From Cyanobacteria bacterium UBA7753 (GTDB lineage Bacteria; Cyanobacteriota; Vampirovibrionia; Gastranaerophilales; Gastranaerophilaceae), in assembly GCA_002481545.1 (NCBI GenBank), contig DLEF01000060.1:1-34471 (forward strand): 34,471 nucleotides of DNA, read 5' to 3'. Positions 16,407 to 24,141 of the stretch are shown here, piece by piece (position 1 is the stretch's first letter; the number at the start of each line of letters is the position of its first letter). The notes beneath the pieces are model-generated. The model did no database searches. It saw only the letters and a list, made by a program, of their open reading frames with translations, and was not told the DNA's origin. The position numbers and the translations under genes are program-made.

Positions 16407-18239
16407 ATGGAAGGTTTTGATTTTAAAAATTCGGCTATAGAAACACAATTCAGACGTAGTCCTTACTACGCCGACTACGGTGTCGGTCGTATTTCAAAAC
16501 CTGACAATTCGCAACAACAAGAGAGCTCCAAAACCACATACAATAATACTCAAACCCCGACTCCGAACGGGACATATTACAATCAGGCGCAATTGAAAGC
16601 GTTTGTATCAAAAGATGATTTGAAGGACGCGTTTGACCGCAAGTTCATTGACAAAACGGTAAAGAACTATAATGAGAGCGTTATTGATACCATTACCGAT
16701 GATGACGACGATAAAAAACATAAATTAAGAAAAGCCTTTATCGTCGGAACATCTACGCTGTTATTCGGCGGGGTATCGTTGCTGCTGACCAAGGGCAAAT
16801 TATCCTCCAAGGCTTATAAATATGTTGATCGTCTAACGACGGGGATTACAAAAAAAATATCCGAAATAAAAGAAAAACCTGAAATGTCAAAAGTAGAGAG
16901 ACTTTACCTGTCGGGACTACAGGTTGCGGACAAGGCATTTTCAAGAGCGCAGGGAACATTGTTCAATATTTCTCCTATCAAGGATGTGCTTTTTGAAAAA
17001 GTTGTTCGTGAAAAATTAGGTCTGGGCAAGGCTTGCGATGCGATAACGAACGGGTTTAGAAAAGCGTCTTTCGGGACTGTTAAATCCATGTACAAAACTG
17101 CGTCTAAGAATGTAAACTCAATGACGGGCTCTTTTGTTCAGATGAATGAAAGAATTGCAAGCGGTGAATTTGGTGCTGTCGGCAAAGATGTTACGGAGGC
17201 ATTGGACGGCGGAGTCAAAAAGATTAATTCATTGTTTAATGATTCGTTCACGGAGCCTAAAATCGTAGAGAGAAGTGATTCTCTGGTTAAGAAATTTAAA
17301 GGGCTCGGCGGAAGGGTATATAACGCTGTTTATGGCGACTTGAAAGGATTTATAAAAGATTCCGACAAATGGTCAATCTTTATTTCCGAAAAAATGGTTG
17401 CGGGCGACAAGGCAAAGATTGTCGATGATTTGGCGTCAAGAAGACGTGTTATATCAAATACGCCAAAAGATGTTTACGACGGTATTGCTGAAGGCGTATT
17501 GAGATTGGAAAAAGCTATTAATCCGAACGATAAGGGTTCGATTGATGTGCTCAAAGAATTGCGCGGGCAGGCTGACAGGTATATAAACCCTGTTAATTCT
17601 CAATCGAGAGGCGAGATTATAAACGATATGAGAAAGACGGTTGCGCAATATTCCGCAGGGTTAAAAGACGGGGCAGAGACATCCGCACAGAAAAAGATTT
17701 TGTCGCAGTTGGATAAGGTATTGCAGAACGACCAAAAAGGTGCGGTTGAAGAGATGTTGACGCAGTATAAGAAAATATTGCCGGAGGCTGAATATAACGA
17801 GTTGAAGAAGACCGCGCAGAAGGCGACAAGGTCTTTGGGTAAGGCTGTATACAATGAAGGCAACAATTATACGGATAAGGTCAGAGACTTGTCCGTAGGT
17901 TCCGCGCTCACCGATGTTGCAATCGGAACGGCTGTACCTGTTATTGCAACGGGGGTTGCAATATCCGCAGCCGATACTAAGGAGAAGAAACGTTCTGTAC
18001 TTTTGAAATACGGAATCCCGTTGATGGTTGGGCTTGCGACTACGACAACGTGCGCGCTTAAATTAATATCGGGCGGAAAATCGTTGATATTCGGTACGTT
18101 TACAAGTACGTTGACCAATAATATTTGTGAACGTATAGATAAGAAGTTGAAATCAAAGAACGCTGCTGTGGAAAATACCCCTGCGGGGAATGCACAGACC
18201 GCAAGTAGTAACGAAAACGGTAAGACCGAGAAGGCATAA
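16407..18239 (+). CDS. Large membrane-anchored orphan protein
   Basis: A 610-residue protein. The first ATG is at 16407; a TTG at 16386 is possible but has no ribosome-binding site either. N-terminal region: Gln/Ser/Asn-rich, disordered (1-70). One hydrophobic segment lies near 110-130 (AFIVGTSTLLFGGVSLLL). A central stretch of about 380 residues is Lys/Glu-rich helical and coiled-coil-like. Two hydrophobic segments follow near 500-520 and 535-555, then a disordered tail. No known domain is recognised. GC content is normal for the window, so it does not look recently acquired. The architecture suggests a structural or tethering protein, but this is only a guess. Confidence 0.75.
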   Translation: MEGFDFKNSAIETQFRRSPYYADYGVGRISKPDNSQQQESSKTTYNNTQTPTPNGTYYNQAQLKAFVSKDDLKDAFDRKFIDKTVKNYNESVIDTITDDDDDKKHKLRKAFIVGTSTLLFGGVSLLLTKGKLSSKAYKYVDRLTTGITKKISEIKEKPEMSKVERLYLSGLQVADKAFSRAQGTLFNISPIKDVLFEKVVREKLGLGKACDAITNGFRKASFGTVKSMYKTASKNVNSMTGSFVQMNERIASGEFGAVGKDVTEALDGGVKKINSLFNDSFTEPKIVERSDSLVKKFKGLGGRVYNAVYGDLKGFIKDSDKWSIFISEKMVAGDKAKIVDDLASRRRVISNTPKDVYDGIAEGVLRLEKAINPNDKGSIDVLKELRGQADRYINPVNSQSRGEIINDMRKTVAQYSAGLKDGAETSAQKKILSQLDKVLQNDQKGAVEEMLTQYKKILPEAEYNELKKTAQKATRSLGKAVYNEGNNYTDKVRDLSVGSALTDVAIGTAVPVIATGVAISAADTKEKKRSVLLKYGIPLMVGLATTTTCALKLISGGKSLIFGTFTSTLTNNICERIDKKLKSKNAAVENTPAGNAQTASSNENGKTEKA

Positions 18240-18330
18240 AAGCTCAAAAACGGCGTAGCTGAACCCGCCCTTGCTTGATATTACTGTCCATGATAAATTT
18301 TACAAAAGAAAACATACGCAAATGTGAGTG

Positions 18331-18370
18331 TCATTGCGAGAAAACCAAAGGCTTGGTTTTCGTGGCAATC
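18331..18370. repeat. REP-like palindrome
   Basis: ATTGC (18333-18337) and GCAAT (18365-18369) enclose GAAAACCAA-AGGC-TTGGTTTTC (18340-18361). This TCATTGCGAG...GGCAATCC form is a familiar type of dispersed intergenic palindrome. Confidence 0.65.
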
Positions 18371-18453
18371 CAGCTGGTATTTCTAAACATAACGGATAAT
18401 ACTATACATGAAATTATATAATTCCTGATTCATGCAATAACAACTCAGCTGAT

Positions 18454-18640
18454 ATATTATTTAAGATTCTTCGCACTCACTTGTGCCACATATGCTCAGA
18501 ATGACAGTTGCGCAGGGGTGTGTGGTGCCGTAACGGGTGAAATCGCACGTTAATTGTCATCCTGAGCAATAGAACGTAGTGTTAAGGCTAAACTGGTAGA
18601 ATATCAGCGAAGGATTTCTATTCCCAATCGGTGCAAGATT
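18454..18640. repeat. Long dispersed intergenic repeat, copy 1
   Basis: About 187 bp that match 23773-23952 closely from ATATTATTTAAGATTC to GTGCAAGATT, with a few small indels. It contains the TCATCCTGAG-type and CTCAGAATGACA-type blocks common in REP-like elements. This copy lacks the GGTGGGGAGTGAC ends found around copy 2. Confidence 0.8.
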
Positions 18641-18695
18641 TCAATTTGTAATTTTCTCAATGACAGCTCTGCTGACATATATAAAATTGCATAAC

Positions 18696-18729
18696 AAAAA
18701 ACGACTTTTGATATAATTATCAAAAGTCG
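18696..18729 (-). terminator. rpsO terminator
   Basis: A perfect 12-bp stem, CGACTTTTGATA (18702-18713), loop TAAT, TATCAAAAGTCG (18718-18729), with an A-run on the plus strand that becomes the T-run on the minus strand. Confidence 0.85.
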
Positions 18730-18756
18730 TTTTAATTAAATAAATTAATAATCTAA

Positions 18757-19026
18757 TTAGCCACGGAGACCTAAGTCTTTGACTAATTTTCTGTATCCTT
18801 CCAAATCTTTGGATTTAAGATAAGAAAGTAAACCTTTTCTCTTACCAACCATCATTAAAAGACCACGTTTTGTAGCATAGTCGTTCTTGTTAGATTTCAA
18901 ATGTTCGGTTAGTTCGATAATTTTTTGAGTCAACATAGCTACTTGAACTTGAGTTGAGCCTGTATCTTTACTGTCTTTTCCAAATTTTGAAATGATTGCT
19001 TGTTTGTTCTTCAAATTAATTGACAT
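18757..19026 (-). CDS. rpsO: 30S ribosomal protein S15
   Basis: An 89-residue protein of exact family length. Motifs seen are DTGSTQVQVAMLTQKI, TEHLKSNKNDYATKRGL and GKRKGLLSYLK, the 16S rRNA and S15 signature region. It binds 16S rRNA helix 22 in the 30S platform. AAGGA lies before the ATG. A TTGATT/17-bp/TATTAT promoter candidate is upstream on the minus strand near 19085-19115. No pnp gene follows, unlike the arrangement in many bacteria. Confidence 0.97.
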   Translation of the reverse strand: MSINLKNKQAIISKFGKDSKDTGSTQVQVAMLTQKIIELTEHLKSNKNDYATKRGLLMMVGKRKGLLSYLKSKDLEGYRKLVKDLGLRG

Positions 19027-19186
19027 AATTTATTTTCCTTATATTTGTATGAGTACATATTGGCGTAAGCACCCTACGAGATAATAATAATATGATAAAT
19101 TATATAAATCAAGCATGATTTTTCATATCGCGTAATTTTTGTCAATAAACTTAATATATATATGCATAATAAATGGTGTTATACCC

Positions 19187-19215
19187 TTGACAAATTGTGG
19201 ACCATAGTAAATAAT
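19187..19215 (+). promoter_or_regulatory. Strong promoter for a candidate small RNA
   Basis: A perfect -35 TTGACA (19187-19192), 17-bp spacer, -10 AATAAT (19210-19215). The expected start is near 19222, where a stem begins. No open frame of useful size follows. Confidence 0.65.
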
Positions 19216-19221
19216 AAAAGC

Positions 19222-19343
19222 ATAGGGTCAAGTCCTCAACAGACTTAGCGGAGTGTTAAGGACTTGACTTAGTACCCTATCAATCAAGTAGTTCCGGAAC
19301 TAATCTGGTAAAAAGCTCTAGTACAACTAGGGCTTTTATTATT
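19222..19343 (+). ncRNA. Candidate structured small RNA
   Basis: About 120 nt. The 5' domain, 19222-19280, folds into a long hairpin: ATAGG pairs with CCTAT, then after a bulge GTCAAGTCCT pairs with AGGACTTGAC, then AACA with TGTT, with a 12-nt loop GACTTAGCGGAG. A linker of about 30 nt follows with the palindrome GTTCCGGAAC (19291-19300). The 3' end is a 12-bp terminator stem (19311-19322 with 19326-19337, one G-T pair) and a T-rich tail. I do not recognise it as 6S, SRP, tmRNA or RNase P RNA. Alternatively the region could be a MITE: AATAATAAAAGC (19210-19221) and GCTTTTATTATT (19332-19343) are perfect inverted ends. Confidence 0.6.
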
Positions 19344-19663
19344 GCTTTGAGCAATAAATCCAACTTGGTCATAGTTGTTACCCTCCTTTCTCGACCGTTT
19401 TCTTAGTATTACGTGTGTCGAGGGATGGTATGTACTACCCGCAATTATCTTAACATATTTTCTTTGTAATGTCTGATATTTGGATGGATACACGGCTACG
19501 CCGTCAGCGACGAAGTCGCTATCCCCTCGCCCCTTTGTGGGAGAGGGTGCCGAAGGCGGGTGAGGGGTGTACCCGCGGAGCGGGAATTATATATCAGAAT
19601 TTCGGGTGGGGAGTGACAACAAAATTCGAATGTTCCGCGCAACTGTCATTAGAAATTCATATA
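19344..19663. other. Intergenic repeat-rich stretch
   Basis: No gene is seen. It holds a GCGAC-GAA-GTCGC hairpin near 19507, a GC-rich block at 19516-19590 of the type CCCCTCGCCCC...GGCGGGTGAGGGG that looks like a dispersed element, a CCCGCGGAGCGG block at 19572 that recurs at 23647, and the left end of the mobile module at 19603. Confidence 0.5.
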
Positions 19664-19751
19664 ATATAATAGATATGTTATAATACATCTTGTAAAATAT
19701 AATATATATGTTATAATATAATCAGATAAATATAATAGATAGGTTATCAAT
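19664..19751 (+). promoter_or_regulatory. Three operator-like repeats at exact 33-bp spacing
   Basis: 22-bp repeats start at 19664, 19697 and 19730. The core is ATAATAGATATGTTAT, itself an imperfect dyad (ATAAT...GTTAT). Repeat 2 differs from repeat 1 by one base. Repeat 3 differs mainly in changing ATATG to ATAGG, which creates the Shine-Dalgarno of the next gene, and it ends at its start codon. 33 bp is three helical turns, so bound proteins would lie on the same face. Confidence 0.75.
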
Positions 19752-20195
19752 ATGAAAAATGAAAAAGTCCTTAGACGCACGTACCAAAAGAAGTTTGATA
19801 AATTAAATAAGTCTGTTATTGAAATTCCTCTGCAAGGTTGGATAAAAACATTAAGAGAAATATTCGGAATGACGACAAAACAATTTGCTAACAGGTTAGG
19901 AATATCCCAACCGAGAGTCGCTATTATGGAAAAGAATGAAAAAAATCTCAAAATTTCAACAATGGAACGTATCGCCGATAGTATGAATTGTGAGTTCTTT
20001 TACGCTTTTATTCCGAGAGAAAAAATAGACTCTGTTATATATAACAGAGCAAAACAAAAAGCAGAGAAAATCCTCAACAAAGTAAATAAAAATATGAGCT
20101 TGGAAAATCAACTGTCTGATGAGTATAAAACGACATTGGATGATATTATCCAAGAAATTCTTAGCGGAGATATTTCGGATATCTGGGAAAAATAA
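19752..20195 (+). CDS. Mobile mystery protein A (HTH antitoxin-like regulator)
   Basis: A 147-residue protein of the TIGR02612 type. The N-terminal 30 residues are basic. The HTH spans about 35-80 (GWIKTLREIFGMTTKQFANR, GISQPRVAIMEKNEKN, STMERIADSMNCEFFYAFIP). A Lys/Glu-rich helical C-terminal domain follows. The family is found next to mobile mystery B in scattered genomes and is thought to act as the DNA-binding partner of a Fic toxin. The three 33-bp-phased repeats directly upstream are the obvious binding site for autoregulation. The stop is 20 bp before the next start. Confidence 0.88.
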   Translation: MKNEKVLRRTYQKKFDKLNKSVIEIPLQGWIKTLREIFGMTTKQFANRLGISQPRVAIMEKNEKNLKISTMERIADSMNCEFFYAFIPREKIDSVIYNRAKQKAEKILNKVNKNMSLENQLSDEYKTTLDDIIQEILSGDISDIWEK

Positions 20196-20215
20196 AATTA
20201 TAAGGATATGGAATT

Positions 20216-20794
20216 ATGAATATTTTTGAAACGGATGATAACTCGACACCGCTTACAGAAGAAGAAAAACAAGATTTGAAGGCAAAATGGATTACAACTC
20301 GAGCAGAACTAAATGAAATGGAAACTCGTGGAATTGTTGAGGCGGAATTATGGCTCAATAAAAATAAAAAAGATATTCTTACGGAAAATTTTATAAAAAA
20401 ATTACATCAAAAAATGTTTGGCAATATTTGGAAATGGGCAGGAACATTCAGAAAAAGCGAGAAAAATATCGGGGTTGCACCATATCAAATTCAGCCAAAA
20501 TTGAAGATATTGTTGGAGGATGTGAAGTTCTGGCTAAATAATCATACTTATCCTGATTTAGAAATAGCATTAAGGTTTCATCACAGGTTGGTTCAAATCC
20601 ATCCGTTTCCGAACGGAAACGGCAGACTTTCCCGCATTATGGCAGACTTGATAATGAAACAAACAGGACATAATCCGATTTCATGGGGAAATGACTTAAC
20701 CGGAAAAACAGAGCTGAGGAAAAATTATATTTCCGCATTACAACAAGCCGACAAAGGCGATTATTCATATTTAATAAAATTTGCGACAGAATAA
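20216..20794 (+). CDS. Mobile mystery protein B (Fic/DOC domain)
   Basis: A 192-residue Fic protein of the TIGR02613 type. The active-site loop is HPFPNGNGRLSR at 129-140, with catalytic His129. The position usually held by Asp or Glu (HPFxD/EGNGR) is Asn133, which is typical of this subfamily. The Fic N-terminal helices contain FGNIWKWAGTFRKSEKNIG. Fic enzymes transfer AMP or related groups onto target proteins; the target here is unknown. No clear S/T-x-x-x-E-G/N inhibitory helix is seen in this protein, so control may rest with protein A. AAGGA precedes the ATG. Confidence 0.9.
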   Translation: MNIFETDDNSTPLTEEEKQDLKAKWITTRAELNEMETRGIVEAELWLNKNKKDILTENFIKKLHQKMFGNIWKWAGTFRKSEKNIGVAPYQIQPKLKILLEDVKFWLNNHTYPDLEIALRFHHRLVQIHPFPNGNGRLSRIMADLIMKQTGHNPISWGNDLTGKTELRKNYISALQQADKGDYSYLIKFATE

Positions 20795-20820
20795 TATTAT
20801 TCATTGTCGCTCCCCACCTG

Positions 20821-21038
20821 AAAAACTAACCGCTTTATTGCAAGTTTTTCGTCCTCCCAAAGCAGGGGCGGAGTAATCGGCTCTGCCGATTATAAAAATA
20901 CATTTACCCCCCCCCGCCTTAGCTATACAAAAATAATAAAATTATGCTAACATATATAGTAAGGTGCAATTCCCCTTCAATCGCTATGACATTAGGGAAT
21001 AGCCAGTATAATATTATTAGTGAGTGTGTGAGGTACTT
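20821..21038. other. Intergenic region with hairpin and poly-C tract
   Basis: A perfect 7-bp hairpin, TAATCGG (20874-20880), loop CTCTG, CCGATTA (20886-20892), could stop the Fic transcript. A run of nine C lies at 20907-20915. TATAAT at 21007-21012 is the probable -10 box for the M16 gene, with a weak -35 ATGACA at 20986-20991 (15-bp spacing). Confidence 0.5.
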
Positions 21039-23642
21039 ATGAAGAAAATATTTGTTATATTAATGTTTCTGGTTGTCGGAAACTTTGCCTTTGCGGGTGA
21101 TTTCAGTGTATACAAGATGAACAACGGGCAGACCGTTATCATTGAACAAATAAAAAATAACCCGATTGTAACCATTGATACTTGGATAAAAACGGGCTCC
21201 ATAAACGAGGACGACTCAAACACAGGTGTTTCGCATTTCCTTGAACACTTGTTCTTCAAAGGTACTCAAACCCACCCTGCGGGAGACTTCGACAGAATCT
21301 TGGAATCTAAAGGCGCTGTCACTAACGCCGCAACAAGCAAAGACTTCACACACTATTACATAACCATTGCATCAGATTATTTTGACCTCGCTATGAGATT
21401 ACACGCGGATATGCTTTTGCACCCGCAAATTCCGAGAAAAGAAATGGAAAAGGAACGCAAAGTTGTACTTGAGGAAATATCCAAGAGTGCAAATGTGCCT
21501 GAAACTCAATGTTATGAAAACCTTGTCAAGATGATGTACACAACTCATCCGTACAAAAGAAGAGTTATCGGCTCTGAAAAAATCATTGAAAATGTAACCA
21601 GAGAAGAAATCCTGAACTATTATAATACATATTACGCTCCCGCTAATATGATTACCCTTGTTATAGGGGATGTTGAACCGGAGCATGCGCTCGAGGTTAT
21701 CAAAAAAGATTTCGATGCGCCTTACAGAAAACCCGTTGTAAAGAAATTCAAAAAAGAAAAGTTCCTCACGGGACAAAAACGCAACGTTATGAATACCGAT
21801 ATTTCCACGGGCTATATGCTCATAGGCTACCGCAGTGCGGATATTTCAAACGATGATACTTATGCATTGGATGTATTGGCGGAAATCTTGGGTTCGGGCA
21901 GAACTTCAAGACTGTATCACAACATAAAAGACCAAAAACAGCTTGTAAACTCTATTGCGGCGTATAATTCCACAATGCGTGATGACGGAATGTTCGTTGT
22001 AAAAGCCTCATTCACTCCTAAAAATATGCAAACGGTAGAGGATGCAGTATTTCAGGAAGTTGAAAAGGTTAAAAAAGACGGCGTCACAGAGGTAGAACTC
22101 AATACCGCTAAAAAGATGATAGAAAGCTCCACCTACTATGAGCGTGAGTCTGTCTCAAATATAGCAACGGAAATGGGGTATATAGCGGTTCTCACGGGCG
22201 GAACAAAGTATTATGAAGACTATTTAAAGAACATAAACAAAGTGACGCTTGCGGACGTAAAACGCGTTGCAAACAAGTATTTGCAAAAAAATAACAGCGC
22301 AATTTCTGTAATATTGCCGAAAACTTACGCCGTTTCCGATAACAAAGCTAATAACATAAAAAACGTAAGCAGTGTGAACACTCTGCCTAAGTTGGTCGAT
22401 TCAAACAAAACCACTCAAAAATACGTTTACAATAACGGTATGACGCTCTTGACAACTGATGCGTCCTACAATGATATTGTAGCGTTCAGTATCATCTGCA
22501 AGGGCGGTGATTTTGTCGCAAACAAAAAAGGTGTGTCGTCCTTCTACGGTGATTTGCTCCTCAAAGGTACAGACAAACACACGGCAAAAGAACTTGCGCA
22601 AATAATGGAGGAAAAAGGTATACATATCTCGGCGACTTCCTCCGCGGATTATTTCACAATCAGCGTACTTACGACAAAAACATATCTCAATGACACAATG
22701 GATATCTTGAAAGAAATCCTCACGGAATCTATTTATGACCAATCCGAACTGGACAAACTCAAGAAGAATACACTAAATCAGATAAAACAAACCCGTGATA
22801 ACCCGATGAAACTGTCCTTGGACGGGTATAAAAATAATATCTACGGCAACACCGTTTACAACTCATCAACGTATGTTTTGGAAAAGACCGTTCCGACAAT
22901 TACGCGTGATGATGTCATAACTTATAAAAACAATATTATGAACCCTGAAAATGTTGTTATATCAGTTACAGGGAACATTGAGAACAAAGATAAATTAATG
23001 GAACAATTTGGCGAACTGTTCCCGCCAGTAAATAATAAATGTAAAAAGTTTGAATACAAAGCTTATTCAATCCCGAAACTGACAGCGAAAAGAGTTATTG
23101 AAAAACGACTCCCGAACCAAAAAACGGCGTGGTTGTTTATGGGCTGGCGCACGGACGGCGTAACCAATCTGAAAGATTACGCAACGTTGAATGTTATCGA
23201 TACAATGCTCGGCTCAGGCATGAGCTCGCGTCTGTTCGTAAACCTTAGAGAGGCAGAAGGGCTCGCATATCAGTTAGGTTCAAGTTTTGCTCCTAATATG
23301 CTCGCAGGAAACTTCATCGTATATATAGGGACAAATCCTGCAACGTTGAACCATTCAAGAGAAAAAACCCTTGCGGAAATAAACAAGTTGAAAACTCAAT
23401 TTGTGAGCGATAAGGAGCTCCAAGACGCAAAGGACAGACTGTTAGGACAATATGTAATCGCACTTGAAACAAATTCCGACAAAGCTGACACTTTAGGCAG
23501 ATTTGAAGCGTCGGGCAGAGGATATAAGTTCATAGACAAATACAGAGACTTAATCCAATCCGTAACAGCAACTGATATTATTGAGGCTGCAAACAAATAT
23601 TTCAATAATAATTACATAGAGTCCGTTGTAACAAGTAAATAA
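21039..23642 (+). CDS. Exported M16-family zinc metalloprotease, two-domain
   Basis: An 867-residue protein. The ATG at 21039 is chosen for AGG upstream and the signal peptide MKKIFVILMFLVVGNFAFA. The zinc site is the inverted HxxEH motif, HFLEH at 66-70 within GVSHFLEHLFFKGT, with the third ligand Glu145 or Glu146 in KVVLEEIS. The first M16 domain spans about 22-440. The second (about 460-860) keeps the fold (GSGMSSRLFVNLREAEGLAY near residue 720) but not HxxEH, as in other periplasmic pitrilysin-like proteases. It degrades peptides, probably in the periplasm. It is a single gene with its own promoter. Confidence 0.93.
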   Translation: MKKIFVILMFLVVGNFAFAGDFSVYKMNNGQTVIIEQIKNNPIVTIDTWIKTGSINEDDSNTGVSHFLEHLFFKGTQTHPAGDFDRILESKGAVTNAATSKDFTHYYITIASDYFDLAMRLHADMLLHPQIPRKEMEKERKVVLEEISKSANVPETQCYENLVKMMYTTHPYKRRVIGSEKIIENVTREEILNYYNTYYAPANMITLVIGDVEPEHALEVIKKDFDAPYRKPVVKKFKKEKFLTGQKRNVMNTDISTGYMLIGYRSADISNDDTYALDVLAEILGSGRTSRLYHNIKDQKQLVNSIAAYNSTMRDDGMFVVKASFTPKNMQTVEDAVFQEVEKVKKDGVTEVELNTAKKMIESSTYYERESVSNIATEMGYIAVLTGGTKYYEDYLKNINKVTLADVKRVANKYLQKNNSAISVILPKTYAVSDNKANNIKNVSSVNTLPKLVDSNKTTQKYVYNNGMTLLTTDASYNDIVAFSIICKGGDFVANKKGVSSFYGDLLLKGTDKHTAKELAQIMEEKGIHISATSSADYFTISVLTTKTYLNDTMDILKEILTESIYDQSELDKLKKNTLNQIKQTRDNPMKLSLDGYKNNIYGNTVYNSSTYVLEKTVPTITRDDVITYKNNIMNPENVVISVTGNIENKDKLMEQFGELFPPVNNKCKKFEYKAYSIPKLTAKRVIEKRLPNQKTAWLFMGWRTDGVTNLKDYATLNVIDTMLGSGMSSRLFVNLREAEGLAYQLGSSFAPNMLAGNFIVYIGTNPATLNHSREKTLAEINKLKTQFVSDKELQDAKDRLLGQYVIALETNSDKADTLGRFEASGRGYKFIDKYRDLIQSVTATDIIEAANKYFNNNYIESVVTSK

Positions 23643-23757
23643 GAGTGCCCGCGGAGCGGTTACCCTCCCCAACTTGGGACTCTGCCGAAGAAACGATTAA
23701 GTATCGTTTCTGAGAGGGGGTGGAATTTGTTAACGAACGCAAGTGAGTTTAGAAATT
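23643..23757. repeat. GC-rich dispersed repeat block
   Basis: Starts with CCCGCGGAGCGG (23647-23658), also at 19572-19583. It contains AAACGAT/ATCGTTT at 23691-23710 and runs up to the element end at 23758. No coding potential is supported. Confidence 0.45.
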
Positions 23758-23992
23758 CGGGTGGGGAGTGACATATTATTTAAGATTCTTCGCACTCACT
23801 TGTGCCACATGTGCTCAGAATGACAGTTGCGCTTTGGTGTCGTAACCGGTGAAACTGCACGTTAATTGTCATCCTGAGCAATAGAACGTAGTGTTAGGGC
23901 TAAACTGTTAGGATATCAGCGAAGGATCTCTATAATCAATCAGTGCAAGATTGCACTATATCATTCAATGATAAATTGTCACTCCCCACCTG
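23758..23992. mobile_element. 235-bp MITE-like element
   Basis: The left end CGGGTGGGGAGTGACA (23758-23773) and right end TTGTCACTCCCCACCTG (23976-23992) are inverted and match the ends around the mobile mystery module at 19603-20820. The interior is almost entirely copy 2 of the long dispersed repeat. It has no gene, so any movement would need an enzyme acting in trans. Confidence 0.5.
23773..23952. repeat. Long dispersed intergenic repeat, copy 2
   Basis: About 180 bp matching 18454-18640. Differences are mostly small substitutions and a gap in the middle (GCAGGGGTGTGTGGTGCC versus GCTTTGGTGTC). Confidence 0.8.
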
Positions 23993-24105
23993 TGCTTGTA
24001 CGGCTCGTGCCTCGCCTACAATCAATATCTTCACAAGTCGGGGAGGATTTCTCGGCGGAGCCGTTATGTGTTGTTGCCCCTTTCATGCGCTCCGTATGTA
24101 AAACT

Positions 24106-24135
24106 ATTGTAATAGTTACAATTTTTTGCTATTAT
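24106..24135 (+). promoter_or_regulatory. Promoter with a 17-bp palindrome over the -35, before the sigma-like gene
   Basis: TTGTAA (24107-24112), 17-bp spacer, TATTAT (24130-24135), then 6 nt to the ATG at 24142. ATTGTAA-TAG-TTACAAT (24106-24122) is a perfect palindrome covering the -35, the position expected for a repressor operator. No Shine-Dalgarno is present. Confidence 0.6.
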
Positions 24136-24141
24136 TTTTGT

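Larger units (their letters stand above)
19603..20820. mobile_element. Compact module with inverted ends carrying mobile mystery A/B
   Basis: CGGGTGGGGAGTGACAA at 19603-19619 is matched in inverse at 20804-20820 (15 of 17 positions). Between them lie only the operator repeats and the mobile mystery A and B genes. The ends match those around the gene-less element at 23758-23992. No transposase is present and no clear target duplication is seen. Confidence 0.5.

Noticed and set aside
19664..19751. Three regularly spaced repeats as a mini CRISPR array
   Set aside because: The gaps are only 11 bp, the repeats are AT-only dyads directly over a gene start, and no cas gene is present.
23968..24141. 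Upstream extension of the sigma-like gene
   Set aside because: It would read through the repeat element and the promoter; the translation looks random, and region 2-like sequence starts after 24142.
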